From NCBI GenBank assembly GCA_023444055.1, contig JAEZRV010000026.1, positions 1 through 46,550 on the forward strand: a DNA stretch of 46,550 nucleotides, written 5' to 3'. The translations under genes and the position numbers were made by a program. Positions within the stretch are counted from its first letter, which is position 1; each line of letters opens with the position of its first letter. Source of the stretch: Bacillota bacterium. GTDB taxonomy: Bacteria; Bacillota; Clostridia; Acetivibrionales; DSM-1351. The notes under the pieces were generated by a model. It saw only the letters and a program-made list of their open reading frames with translations, was not told the DNA's origin and ran no database searches. Positions 8,713-18,590 of this stretch are shown here, piece by piece.

Positions 8713-9505
8713 ATGTGCACCTACCTAATTTATTTTTTGAGATAAGCAGTAACTATATTCGAAGAAATTCATTAAACAATAAAACATTCCCATGCTTAAA
8801 AAGTTTTATTAATAACACTTTTTACTACCCACTTCCTTTACTACTACTACTTCACCACTACTTCCACTTAATTAGAATATTAGCATAAATTAGTGCAAGT
8901 GTCTTAACGCTATATGATGAATATATTGCTCAAAATGACTATTTGAAAAGGTGTAATATCCCGTTATTTAAACAGGCTTGTAATCTCTATTGTGATTTTA
9001 TAGAATTAAGGATAAACAGATTAAAGTCTTAAATCATTAATATTATAATTATATAAAGCATCATCTAATGCTTTTATCCTAACACGAAAAGCTATTAAAT
9101 TACTATCTTCTCTAATTTGATTTATGACATTAAACAAATCATTTTTGTGACTTGTTTCTTAGTTGGCTAAAATTGAAAACACTACAAATCGAGCAACATT
9201 ATTTTGTGTGTTCGTTGGTAACTTCAGCTCCGCCTGTCCGATTATTGCTGGAGTTGAAACCACATGATACATAAAGGGCAAGCTGGCACATCAAATATAA
9301 CAAAGTCAATTACTGAAAAATCAAGATGTAGGTCTAATTTTAACTGTAATTGACTTATGAAGTTATATTGATTAACCAGCTTTTTGGTATCGCATAAAAT
9401 ATTAATAAAATCAAAGTCTTTTTGCCTTATTATAAAAATCATTCCTGTTTAAGTATTATTCGCAACAGAACCGCTTGCCGCACCGCTATATAGGTTCGGG
9501 GTGTC
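8713..9505. other. Intergenic stretch with gene relics
   Basis: No intact gene. On the minus strand at 9021-9158 an open fragment reads NDLFNVINQIREDSNLIAFRVRIKALDDALYNYN and stops, the tail of an unrecognised helical protein. At 9368-9472 lies the end of an IS6-type element, listed separately. The remainder, 8713-9020, shows nothing recognisable. Confidence 0.5.
9368..9472 (+). mobile_element. IS6-like element, right-end relic
   Basis: Codons for LINQLFGIA-stop (9368-9397) match the transposase C-terminus at 1944-1974 almost exactly. They are followed by AAGTATTATTCGCAACAGAACC (9451-9472), the terminal inverted repeat of the same family. Only the final hundred bases of the element remain. 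Confidence 0.65.
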
Positions 9506-11701
9506 TTACATTGGAAATGTAATAATTCCGAGAAGGTATTGTTTTAATAATGCAAAGTCTATTGAATTAATTTCCCCATCTCCATCCACATCTGCAGCCT
9601 TTAAACCGTTTTGGGAAGGGAACGCATTTTTGTTTCCAAGAAGGTAGCTCTTCAATAGCGCAAAGTCGATTGAGTCTATTTCACCATCATCATTTACGTC
9701 ACCGTATTTAAATTCACCCATTGTTGATTCTAATAATTTTGGCGGCCGCAATCCTGCCGGTTCAGTACCCCATATTAATTCCCCGTTACGGTAAAGAGCC
9801 ATTTTTTTGTAATCTGCTAAATTGGTTATGGATGGAGAAAAGGAATAGTCATTGGTTTGATCCATCTTGGATGTATCACCATAATACCATCGCACCTGGA
9901 CTTCTCCAGAGTTTCCTCCTGCAGGAATGGTACCGGATGCGAAATGAATATCCATATAGCGGTATATATTAAAGAATCTTGAGGTCACTGATGAAATTGG
10001 TAGTTTCTCTGCCCAGTCGCAAGCGAAAGATTCCCAACCAAGCGGTCCTTCTCTGGTATACCAATAGCGGAGAACCAAGTCGTTTAATGGAACCTCCTTG
10101 TCCGTTGTATTGACAATATTAAAGCTGAAACGAGACGCTCCTGCTGAAGCACCTGTTTCACTGCACTTATATTGTACTTTGATTGACCCTTCAACAGATG
10201 GCGGATTTGAAACCACCAATGGTTCAGGGGATACTACAGCATGAGGAACAGGGGTTTTTCCTTCGGGTAATAGTTTCAGGAAAACCATGGAGCTTGCAGG
10301 AAGGTTTACTGTAAATGAACCGCCGGCTGATAAGATTGTCGGACTAACTTGTTCATCTATTTTCCGTGTATCAGGGTGAACTACACCATTGATTTTTACG
10401 TCATCCCATTCCTGGTTAACCGTGGAATTTGGAAGCTGACTATCCAATCCGGTATAAACAGGTTCGATCACCCACTTTTCACCCGAGGTGGCAGGCGTAA
10501 AGCCAGAGACTGCAACACTAGCTGTTGTGGTATCGGTAGGTGAATTATTCACGATGAACATTGTTAAATTCCCGGCACTGTCTTTGGCCGCATAGGAGCG
10601 GACCATTGAATTATTTGAAGTTGCACTTACCATCTGGTTACCAAATTTATTTTGAAGGAAGGGGTAAATGTAGTAAGTAGGTGTGACATACCCATTTCTG
10701 TACCAGACGTCATCCATCCAAGGATTTGCTAAGGTCCATTTGTTCTTGGCACATTCCATAAACATCTGCGAGTTAAACATCGCATCCACATATAAATGGT
10801 CTGCAGGCGTAGAACTGAATTCTGTCATTGCATATTCGATTTTTCCAACATATGCGGAACCCAAATATTTATTAACCATTGAATTAAGGTTGTCAGTAAA
10901 TGTCTTGACGCTGTCGACTGATTTTAAACATGTAGCGTCATTTGCTGGAGTAACTGTCTGATTAATGGTGGGATAAAAATGGATTGTAAGAAAATCTGGT
11001 ATAATTCCTTGCGCTTTAAATTCAGAAAGCATTGTTGGCGTCCAATTATTCCAGCCACCTTCAGTCTCGACGGCAACTGCTCCGCATTTTATGGTGGGAT
11101 CAACCGCCTTCATAGCCCTGTAAAAATTGCAATATCGCTGAGCATATTCCTTACCGTTTGCTACATATCCTGCTTCCCAGGAGCCATACATCTCATTACC
11201 GATTTCCCAATATTTAATCCCCATTTTTCGGGTGATATTCATGTCTTTTACCCATGCTGCTGCTTTTGCAACTGCTTCTGCATTGGTATGTTGCACACCA
11301 TTCCACACACCGCCGCAATTCACAATCGGTTGCATGGTTCCTCCAATTTTATCCAGATAATCGAGGCATTCCGCATAACTTATAACCCAGCTATTACCAC
11401 CCACCTCCATATCATCCCATATGTAGGCATCTCCCCATGAACCTCCCGGCCATCGAAACAATTTGCGGTTTGTGGATTTCGTAAATTCATTTTTGAGTAA
11501 ATCTTTTCCATCCTCATTCCCTGTCCATGCAGCAAGATTAGATCCGTAGAAAGTATCCGGGATCGTATAGCTAACGGTTCCGGCGTTAACGTTGATCGTA
11601 GCGGATGTATTCGCAGCATTCACCGGTGACACTGAAAAAGTAAACGGTAAAACAGCCATTATACTTATTATTGTACTAATGATTTTACACTTTTTCTTCA
11701 T
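9506..11701 (-). CDS. Cellulosomal clan GH-A hydrolase with CBM3 and dockerin
   Basis: A 731-residue secreted enzyme. Residues 1-30 are a signal peptide (MKKKCKII...VSPVNAA). The catalytic module spans about 35-475, with KYWEIGNEMYG (acid/base Glu about 170) and YAMTEFSS (nucleophile Glu about 294), the two-Glu pattern of clan GH-A. FRWPGGSWGDAY and its beta-sandwich tail are reminiscent of arabinofuranosidases (GH51-like), but I cannot fix the family. After a Pro-rich linker, about 506-647 is a CBM3 (IKVQYKCSETGAS... NDLVLRYWYT). Residues 666-728 are a type I dockerin with two calcium loops (DVNDDGEIDSIDF, DVDGDGEINSIDF). The start is set by AGGAG nine bases before this ATG; an upstream in-frame ATG lacks an RBS. 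It should attach to a scaffoldin and act on hemicellulose or cellulose. Confidence 0.9.
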   Translation of the reverse strand: MKKKCKIISTIISIMAVLPFTFSVSPVNAANTSATINVNAGTVSYTIPDTFYGSNLAAWTGNEDGKDLLKNEFTKSTNRKLFRWPGGSWGDAYIWDDMEVGGNSWVISYAECLDYLDKIGGTMQPIVNCGGVWNGVQHTNAEAVAKAAAWVKDMNITRKMGIKYWEIGNEMYGSWEAGYVANGKEYAQRYCNFYRAMKAVDPTIKCGAVAVETEGGWNNWTPTMLSEFKAQGIIPDFLTIHFYPTINQTVTPANDATCLKSVDSVKTFTDNLNSMVNKYLGSAYVGKIEYAMTEFSSTPADHLYVDAMFNSQMFMECAKNKWTLANPWMDDVWYRNGYVTPTYYIYPFLQNKFGNQMVSATSNNSMVRSYAAKDSAGNLTMFIVNNSPTDTTTASVAVSGFTPATSGEKWVIEPVYTGLDSQLPNSTVNQEWDDVKINGVVHPDTRKIDEQVSPTILSAGGSFTVNLPASSMVFLKLLPEGKTPVPHAVVSPEPLVVSNPPSVEGSIKVQYKCSETGASAGASRFSFNIVNTTDKEVPLNDLVLRYWYTREGPLGWESFACDWAEKLPISSVTSRFFNIYRYMDIHFASGTIPAGGNSGEVQVRWYYGDTSKMDQTNDYSFSPSITNLADYKKMALYRNGELIWGTEPAGLRPPKLLESTMGEFKYGDVNDDGEIDSIDFALLKSYLLGNKNAFPSQNGLKAADVDGDGEINSIDFALLKQYLLGIITFPM

Positions 11702-11939
11702 TTTTTTATCTCCTAATTTTTGAATTTGTATTTTGTATATATTCAAATGCCCCCAAAATGAAAAGAGGCTGAAAAAACTGTATACTTACTTCATAAAAAC
11801 AATATACTCCCACAACGAAAGATAAGGTTTGGGCATATAATCCCCCCTCAAAAATACTATTTATGTAAATATATTCCTATGCAGGATAACGTCGATGCAA
11901 CTCTTGCATCAAGGATATTAATACAGAGTTTATCTATCT
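11702..11939 (-). promoter_or_regulatory. Leader of the dockerin gene with palindrome
   Basis: The 240-bp leader contains a perfect palindrome GATGCAA-CTC-TTGCATC at 11894-11910. It is short, has no T-run and could be an operator or a small RNA hairpin. No confident -35/-10 pair was seen. Function is inferred only from its position upstream of a regulated secreted enzyme. Confidence 0.3.
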
Positions 11940-12104
11940 TTATCCTGTCAAGTGGAATAATTCTTTTATAGACGACGACAGCTCCCAGCTAGCTACCATG
12001 AGGGAAATTCTATCGCCTACAAAGTTTTCAATTTTAAGGGATACTCCTGTAAGTTCAGTGATTTTTTTCCCGGGAAGATAAAACCATAAAATTATTATTT
12101 GCAT
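11940..12104 (-). CDS. Small hypothetical protein, 54 residues
   Basis: MQIIILWFYLPGKKITELTG... ends VASWELSSSIKELFHLTG. The ATG at 12104 is preceded by TTGAGGAATTATT, a fair SD at good spacing, which supports translation better than the upstream in-frame ATG at 12131. It has a hydrophobic start and a mixed helical tail. No family is recognised. It may be a real small protein or a gene relic between the SLH and dockerin genes; 12105-12286 holds nothing else. Confidence 0.35.
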   Translation of the reverse strand: MQIIILWFYLPGKKITELTGVSLKIENFVGDRISLMVASWELSSSIKELFHLTG

Positions 12105-12286
12105 ATAATAATTCCTCAAAAAATAAAGCAATGTAAATACTCCTACATTTTAACACTTATATTTTTATAGAGATACCAGAAAAATCCTTAGACTTTATAC
12201 TGTAAAAATCCGACTTTTTATAACTGTTTTCATACGCATTTACATCGACTCAATTTGAATTGTCACACTTATAGTATTACTGTTTC

Positions 12287-15200
12287 TTATTTGAGATTAA
12301 TAGCTTGGATATATTTCACGTTGTTCTCATAATCTATATCAATATCCATTCTACCGTACTCCTTACCTTGATAAATAAATTTATCATCACCATATGCATT
12401 AAATACGAGAAGCAGTTTTACTCCAGAAGCATTGTAGGTTGTATACCTTTCAGGTGAGCCGTAGGCTTTTACAACCTCATCCAAAGTCGAGCCTATGCCG
12501 ATATTAGATTCGCCCGGTTTTCTTTCGCCCATACTGATACTGCCTTTATTGTTATCGAAGTGACTAATCTTTCCCTGGTCATTAAAGCGGACTTTTAGAC
12601 CATTGGAAAATTCCCAAGCATAATTTGTAATATAAATGGGATCACCTAAAGCATCCCTCATCTCCTGTCGTGTTACATTAAAATCCACAGTACTCGTCTG
12701 AGGCAGCTTTGGGCTGTCATCGAACATGAGAATATCATTATTCCCATTATATATTTCTGATACCTTGCCATTGTCATCAATAACTATTTTGGTTTTATCA
12801 TACGCTAAAGTATAACTGTACAAGTATGAGGGAAAAACCATTTTTCTTGACAGGATGTTGGGAAGCCCCTTAAGACTTATTACCTTTTCCATTGAATCGC
12901 CCAATCTGATAGATTGCTTTTCTGTCGGCACAAAACTATTAGCAAGCTTTAATTCTCCGGAATTTACCCATCCTAAAACTGCCATTTCTCCATCATCTCC
13001 ACGTCCGACCAAAAGCAGAGACTCTCCATACTTCATTTTATAGGAATAACTTTCTCCGTAGTCACCTATCCACCCCACATCTCCAAAGTCATCTGGAGCT
13101 CCCATGATTTTTAGTGCCTCCTCAAGCAGTGTGCCAAAGGTTATTTTACTATCAGAAGAAATACTTTTATCAAGGCATAGATTATTAGATTCATTTTTCC
13201 AGCTTGTTATGATTTTATTGCTATTTAAAACAACAAGTGATTTATCATACTTTAATTCAAACTGTCCGAATGAATTTTTATTATATGAATCAGGCGTCCC
13301 CATTGCATCTGTCAGCTGCTCCAATGTTGAATACATGTTAAAATAACTGTTTGGTCTGGCGTTTCCAAGGTTAATCCTCAGATTATTATCTATATTTGTG
13401 TAACCCACCAGCTTATTGTCAATAAAGCATACTTCAGAATTGCCATAATAGAGTCTTATCTCCTGAAAGTCCTCGTCCATTTTGTTCGGATCTCCCATAG
13501 AAGACAAAACCTCATCCAATGAAGTACCGATTGTGAATTCTTGATTTGTACTGTAGTCATTTGGAGATATCTTGATGTTTCTGTCTGTATTAATTATTTC
13601 GCTTAATTTACCGTTATTAAAAAAATTTAACGTGGAATTACCATACTTTATTGTACGAAAATATGGTGAGGCAAAATCAGGAGATCCGTATATGTCCATA
13701 ACCTCTTGCTTAGTCATTCCAATTTTTACAGGCGTATTTTGGGATGCAACTTCCGGCAGCTTCAGATTTCCATTATTTAACCATCCGTCTACAAGAAAAT
13801 CGGTACTAAAGTGTATCTTTGAATTTCCATAGGACCAGATTACCCCACCCCAACGCAATTCAGTGTCCTGATTTGATATGCTGTCAGGCATACCCATTGC
13901 TTTTATTACTTCTCCTCTAGTAGCTCCAAATGAAAAAGGAGGGGTATTTCCATCTTTTGACAGTGTACCGAGTTTTAATTCACCCTTATTTGTCCAGTGC
14001 TTTACTTTCATGTTTTCATAAAGGTACACAAAGGATTTGCCGTATTGCAGTACTATTTGATTATCATCCTTAAATAGCATCGGTGGCATTCCCATAGCTT
14101 TTACAACCTCATCAAAGGAGGAGTCATAATAAAAGCCTGGAGAGTTCGGATTTATGGTCCCACCACCCAAACGCAGTCCACCTTTAATACTTTCAACCCA
14201 TGAAATAACCTTATTGTTCTCAAGTTCAACCAAACCCTCTTTAAAGGTTGCATAGACGTGATTTCTTACCATCAAAAGCTCTTTTGGCGTACCCATTGAT
14301 TCGAACAATTCTTCCTTCGAGGAACCAAATTTGAACCTTATATTTGTTTGCGGTATACCCGTATTTACCTTCAAATTGCCAGCATTGACCCAGCCTATTA
14401 CCTTTGCTCCAATGAGATAAACTTCCGATTCCCCAAAAGATACATCATTTATATAATATGGTGGTACAGTTGTAACCCGGGCTTTAATACCACCGTCTTC
14501 AATACTGGTTATTCTTATTTCAGTATTAACAAGAGACATTTCGTTTCCTGTATTTTTGCCCATAACTTTACCCAATTCCTGGTTGGAACTTCCAAGGGTG
14601 AAATAATCGCCTGTAGTGGGCTTGAGATTTCTCTTATACAGATACAGATTTTTATTAATCTGCTCCTTTGTTTCCAGGTATTTATACAGAACCACTGCAG
14701 CCTGTTCTTTTGTTGTATATCCCTTGGGATTAAAGATACCGATCGCTGTACCTTCCATCATCTTTGAAGCCATTAAAATTTCAACACCATTTTTAGCCCA
14801 ATTGGAAACATAATTTTTATCTTTAAGTCCGTTTACAATACAGTGAATTGCATATATGCTCTGATTTTCAGGCGATACAATAGTCTGAGAAAGAATAGTG
14901 GCCATCTGCTCCCTAGTGATTTCTCCATCAGGATTGAATTTATCCTGTGACACACCACTTACCAGCTTATACTGCTGAGCAGCCAAAATGTATTTTTTTG
15001 CCCAATGCGTTTCTGGAACATCTATAAAATTATTGGTATACCCTTGTTCAAATTTACTGGCATCAATACCGAGCGTATTGACAAGCATTGTAACAAATTC
15101 CGCTCTCGTTACTTTTTTCTTTGGATTAAAATTACCAGCACTGTCTCCAGAAACTATTTTACTGTTGGACAAATATTGTACAGCGGTTTTGGAGTATGCC

Positions 15201-15295
15201 GAACACTTATTAAGATCATTTACACTTGCACTTATGTTAAAGTTTCCTATAATGAAAACAAATACAACTGTAAATAAGCAAACATACTTTTTCAA
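12287..15295 (-). CDS. SLH surface protein with eleven BamE/SmpA-like repeats
   Basis: A 1002-residue exported protein. Residues 1-24 are a signal peptide. Residues about 30-210 hold three SLH domains (TRAEFVTMLV near 63, TREQMATILS near 127, TKEQAAVVLY near 195) that anchor the protein to the secondary cell-wall polymer. From about 230 to the end there are roughly eleven units of 55-75 residues sharing the pattern [F/I]xxGSSxxEVxxxMGxPxxxxx...YGxSxVxF.xxxKVxxWxNxGxLKL. Single units resemble the BamE/SmpA fold, in which the 'G-S..EV...G.P' segment begins the first helix. Long arrays of it joined to SLH are unfamiliar to me. The role is unknown: a cell-surface binding or structural array is likely. 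The gene is apparently monocistronic, with no neighbour facing it closely. Confidence 0.85.
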   Translation of the reverse strand: MKKYVCLFTVVFVFIIGNFNISASVNDLNKCSAYSKTAVQYLSNSKIVSGDSAGNFNPKKKVTRAEFVTMLVNTLGIDASKFEQGYTNNFIDVPETHWAKKYILAAQQYKLVSGVSQDKFNPDGEITREQMATILSQTIVSPENQSIYAIHCIVNGLKDKNYVSNWAKNGVEILMASKMMEGTAIGIFNPKGYTTKEQAAVVLYKYLETKEQINKNLYLYKRNLKPTTGDYFTLGSSNQELGKVMGKNTGNEMSLVNTEIRITSIEDGGIKARVTTVPPYYINDVSFGESEVYLIGAKVIGWVNAGNLKVNTGIPQTNIRFKFGSSKEELFESMGTPKELLMVRNHVYATFKEGLVELENNKVISWVESIKGGLRLGGGTINPNSPGFYYDSSFDEVVKAMGMPPMLFKDDNQIVLQYGKSFVYLYENMKVKHWTNKGELKLGTLSKDGNTPPFSFGATRGEVIKAMGMPDSISNQDTELRWGGVIWSYGNSKIHFSTDFLVDGWLNNGNLKLPEVASQNTPVKIGMTKQEVMDIYGSPDFASPYFRTIKYGNSTLNFFNNGKLSEIINTDRNIKISPNDYSTNQEFTIGTSLDEVLSSMGDPNKMDEDFQEIRLYYGNSEVCFIDNKLVGYTNIDNNLRINLGNARPNSYFNMYSTLEQLTDAMGTPDSYNKNSFGQFELKYDKSLVVLNSNKIITSWKNESNNLCLDKSISSDSKITFGTLLEEALKIMGAPDDFGDVGWIGDYGESYSYKMKYGESLLLVGRGDDGEMAVLGWVNSGELKLANSFVPTEKQSIRLGDSMEKVISLKGLPNILSRKMVFPSYLYSYTLAYDKTKIVIDDNGKVSEIYNGNNDILMFDDSPKLPQTSTVDFNVTRQEMRDALGDPIYITNYAWEFSNGLKVRFNDQGKISHFDNNKGSISMGERKPGESNIGIGSTLDEVVKAYGSPERYTTYNASGVKLLLVFNAYGDDKFIYQGKEYGRMDIDIDYENNVKYIQAINLK

Positions 15296-15745
15296 TTATA
15301 TGACCCCCGATATAGCTTTTTGAATGTTTATAAATTATTTGCAAACATTTAAAATACTATTAATTGTACTTAAATTAAAACATATCTATAGCTAGCTATT
15401 ATATATTAGCAAAATAAATGCTGATAAAATAGCTGTAAATATTACCTCGGTTTATCTATTTAAGTTAATTTGCAAATTGTATAGTGATATATGTTTAAAA
15501 CAATAACAGATGTGAGCGAGAGATATAGCAAAGCGACAAAAATATAGCTGATCAAAACCATAAAAATAGGCTTCTATGATTTTGTTTTGTCATAGAAAAC
15601 CTATTTTACCGTATTTGTATCGATACTTTTACACTATTGATTTTTATATAATTTTATTCTTCATTATCATTAATTTAATCATTGAAAGTAAGAACTATCT
15701 TTGAATACTCACCCGAATCAATCACATTATCAAAGTCAACAAATG
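15296..15745. other. Upstream region of the SLH gene
   Basis: About 450 AT-rich bases. The only clear element is the long hairpin at 15563-15607, listed as a terminator. No convincing promoter hexamers for the SLH gene were found, nor any small gene. Confidence 0.4.
15563..15607 (-). terminator. Long bidirectional hairpin terminator
   Basis: AAAATAGG (15563-15570) and TTCTATGA (15572-15579) pair with TCATAGAA (15590-15597) and CCTATTTT (15600-15607). The stem is interrupted by a small bulge and flanked by A/T runs on both sides. It lies downstream of the truncated secreted-protein tail on the minus strand and would shield the SLH gene from read-through. Confidence 0.6.
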
Positions 15746-16084
15746 TTACAAGATATATTTTTTTAGAGGAAAATCTTCAAACGAATACTCAGTTAATTTA
15801 TAATTGCTTGTATCACGAATTTCCATTCTATGTATCTGCCATTCACCATCGACTATATTATTTTTATCCTTTGAAAGTAATGTTACTCTACTATCATTAC
15901 CATCACTATAATATAGATAATGGTTGAATTCATTATCAACAACCATAGCATCATATTGTCTACTAGCAGCCATACTTGTTCCTAGAGTAAAATATGAAAC
16001 ATCATCTGATTTTAGCCCACTTTTAGTTAGATTATAGTCTGATTGGTTATCTGTAATAGCATTTTTCCCTATGTCATCTATATT
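15746..16084 (-). pseudogene. C-terminal tail of an unrecognised protein
   Basis: An open minus-strand frame of 112 codons has no start near its 5' end. It begins just after a TAA at 16085-16087 with IDDIGKNAITDNQSDYN, and continues through SYFTLGTSMAASRQYDAMVV, HYLYYSDGNDSRVTLLSKD and GEWQIHRMEIRD to LKKYIL. Composition suggests the beta-rich C-terminus of a secreted or lipoprotein. The internal ATG at 15973 has no RBS. I read it as a 5'-truncated gene whose beginning was replaced by the repetitive DNA at 16090-16450. Confidence 0.5.
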
Positions 16085-16770
16085 TTAGCCTATTTTTAAG
16101 GGGCAAAAAAGAGCATTTTTTCGCCCGATTCTCGCTCCAAAACCACAACATCTTGTGGTCAACCCTACTTTTTCTCCTCCTAACCACATCTTATTATCAG
16201 AATTGTCGCTTCAGCAGTAGCCCGTTTCCATTCAGCCTTCGCCTTCATCTCGGCTTCTTGGACGTGCCTTGCATGGGTGGTACAGCATCTTCTTCAGTCG
16301 TTTCTCTCCTTCACAAGCTGTGTTACCACCTCAACGTGTGTTGAGGCAGGGAAATGATAGAAATACGCAAAATGATTTTGATTTAAAAAGGGGGTCGCTT
16401 TAGGGGGTCGTGGGTAGTATTTGAAATTAAATGAGTCTTTTACGCAAAAAGGTAGTATACCCAATTAAAAATGCAGCCAATAATTTTTGGTTCTAAAACT
16501 CACAAACTTGCAAAATCATATTTATTATATTTTTTGTATATAATAACAAAAACTGTATCTTATATTTTTATTTATCTTAGAAATAAATACTGTTAATGCT
16601 CTTTCATAGATTCCCTTTTACATGCTTCTTAGTAGAGCTTACTAAACTTTATTCTTATTAGCAAAATTTTCAATATTATTCTTCCTTTGTAGAATTGCTA
16701 TGAGCGCCCACTAATATCAATAATTTTAAGATATAAAGCTAAAGTACTGCTTTTTTATGCTATTAATCTT
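16085..16770. other. Gene-poor scrap region
   Basis: No gene is supported in about 690 bp. The minus strand at about 16212-16250 reads MKAKAEWKRATAEATIL, the same motif seen in the relic at about 5183-5200, embedded in locally higher GC than the surroundings. A short hairpin ACCACAA/TTGTGGT lies at about 16141-16159. The 16380-16410 stretch is G-rich on the plus strand (GGGGGTCGCTTTAGGGGGTC). Confidence 0.45.
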
Positions 16771-18021
16771 CTAACTATGAATTAGATCCTTCAAGTTGTC
16801 CGTTTTATAATCGTATCTTATAAGTTTCTTAAAAGGTTTTATACAGTAAAATGGAATAACTATTATAACTACTGTAATAAAGGAAACAGTAATAAGGATT
16901 CTTATTGAAATAAAACTAGCTAGTATGCCACCAAGTGCCATAGCAAAAGGAGTAAGTCCTTGAGTAATCATACTCATAAATGCCATTACCTTTCCCCTCA
17001 TTTCCTGAGGTGTTGCAGATTGTACTGTAGTTAATAGAGTAACATTAACTACTGAGTTAAAGAAGCCTCCAACAAGTAACAATATTACCATAACTATAAA
17101 AGAGTACTGATTCACTGCAACTATAAGACTTATATTATATACTGCAGTTGATACTATAATTAATTTTAACTTTTTAAGAGGTGAAATGAAAACGATTGAT
17201 GAAAATATGTAGCCAGCCATTGAACCTCCCATAAAGCATGCCATTGCAATGCCGTATTTGCCAGCTCCAAGATAAGTGGCATCTTGAAATAATGGTAAAA
17301 AAAGAACTATTGCAACATATGAAAAAAAGTTTATACTAGCTACCATCAATAATATATATCTTAAACCTTTAAACTTCCACATAAAAGAAAATCCATCTCT
17401 CATGTTAATCCAAAAATTTTGTTCATCATTTTTTTCTATTTTAGGAATATGTACAAAAATTAAAGAAGTTCCTGAAAAGAAATACGATAATCCGTTAAAA
17501 ATGAATAATATCGGTGCACCAAATATTTGAAACAAAAGTCCACCAGCTATATTTCCAATCATACTTGATCCAGTTGAAGCAATTGATAACATTGAATTTG
17601 CACTTGTTAATTTTGATTTAGGAACAGTATCAGGTACTGAGGAATTTACTCCTGGTCGAAATATCGCTCCACAAATGCTCAGTATAATACCAGTAGCAAA
17701 AACTGCCCAAATTGCTAACCTATCATTAATAGCAGCAACTGAAATAATTATTATACTTATTCCTCTAATCGTATCCATCAGAATCAGTAAATGCTTTCTA
17801 TTATAACGATCAATTATTACACCTGCGAATGGAGATACTAGTACTCCTGCCAATGCAGATGAAGCCATAAGCATCCCCATTAGTGCAGTGGAACCGGTAA
17901 CAGAAAGTACCCAAAACCCTAATGCTATATTGTATACTGCATCACCTAATGTAGATACAAGTTGGCTTTGCCATAAAATAAAGAAACCTAATGTCCAAAG
18001 TTTTTCTTTTTTATTTTTCAA
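16771..18021 (-). CDS. MFS efflux transporter, macrolide/enterobactin-exporter type
   Basis: About 416 residues with twelve predicted membrane helices. The MFS loop 2-3 signature appears as GVIIDRYNRKHLLILMD, and AIFRPGVNSSVPDTVP in the middle and SATPQEMRGKVMAFM late are typical of the MFS_3/Mef-type exporters. The first 15-25 codons of the longest frame overlap the metG relic. The best RBS (AAGGGGGAAG) points to TTG at 18021; an ATG at 18045 lacks an SD. It stands downstream of the biosynthetic operon on the same strand but is separated by about 1 kb of gene debris. A role in exporting that operon's product is possible but unproven. Confidence 0.82.
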   Translation of the reverse strand: MKNKKEKLWTLGFFILWQSQLVSTLGDAVYNIALGFWVLSVTGSTALMGMLMASSALAGVLVSPFAGVIIDRYNRKHLLILMDTIRGISIIIISVAAINDRLAIWAVFATGIILSICGAIFRPGVNSSVPDTVPKSKLTSANSMLSIASTGSSMIGNIAGGLLFQIFGAPILFIFNGLSYFFSGTSLIFVHIPKIEKNDEQNFWINMRDGFSFMWKFKGLRYILLMVASINFFSYVAIVLFLPLFQDATYLGAGKYGIAMACFMGGSMAGYIFSSIVFISPLKKLKLIIVSTAVYNISLIVAVNQYSFIVMVILLLVGGFFNSVVNVTLLTTVQSATPQEMRGKVMAFMSMITQGLTPFAMALGGILASFISIRILITVSFITVVIIVIPFYCIKPFKKLIRYDYKTDNLKDLIHS

Positions 18022-18037
18022 TATAAAATCTTCCCCC

Positions 18038-18590
18038 TTAACCATTTTCGCTTTCTGCACATAATAACATACCATCAGACAACACACCCGCAAGCTTAGC
18101 TGGCTTTATATTTACTAACACCATGACTTTTTTGCCAATCATCTCTTTTGTAGAATAATGCTGTTTGATACCAGATACAATTTGTTTTATCTGTCCACCT
18201 ATTTTAACTTGTGAGCACAGTAATTTTTTTGATTTTGGAACCTCTACGCAATCAACTATTTCACTAACTTGAAATTGCATTTTGCTAAAATCTTCATATG
18301 TGATTTCATTCTTAGGTTCAATATTTATTTCCTTTTATCATGCTCATTATCATTCAAATAAACAGTCGTATTCTGTTCTTCTTTTCCTGCCTTTTTTAAC
18401 ATGTCATTTATATCTATTTTAAAAATAAAATTTCGGGATTTTCTACAACCTTTGTCCCGGATATATACCTTCCATAAACATCTAAATCTTCTAAAGTTCT
18501 TAAAGAAGTGTTTAATTGAGCCGCAATTTTATGTGCAGTTTCAGGCATAAATGCTTCTAACAAATTTGCACCAATTACGATACGTTTTTT
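18038..18590 (-). pseudogene. metG: Methionyl-tRNA synthetase C-terminal remnant
   Basis: On the minus strand the frame begins abruptly at about 18590 with RIVIGANLLEAFMPETAHKIAAQL and DVYGRYISGTKVVENPEILF, the anticodon-binding end of MetRS. After a break it resumes at EITYEDFSKMQFQVSEIVDCVEVPKSKKLL and ends GVLSDGMLLCAES, the C-terminal tRNA-binding (EMAP/OB) domain. The catalytic Rossmann domain is absent and at least one stop or frameshift lies near 18345. Being 5'-truncated and broken, it cannot be the cell's MetRS. A second, horizontally acquired metG copy, perhaps a resistance version associated with an antibiotic cluster, is one explanation. Confidence 0.75.

Noticed and set aside
10979..11440. 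Long rightward open frame inside the dockerin enzyme
   Set aside because: Antisense shadow of a strongly supported gene, with no RBS and no recognisable domain.
14348..15323. Several rightward open frames inside the SLH gene
   Set aside because: They are antisense shadows of the SLH-domain codons with low-complexity composition.
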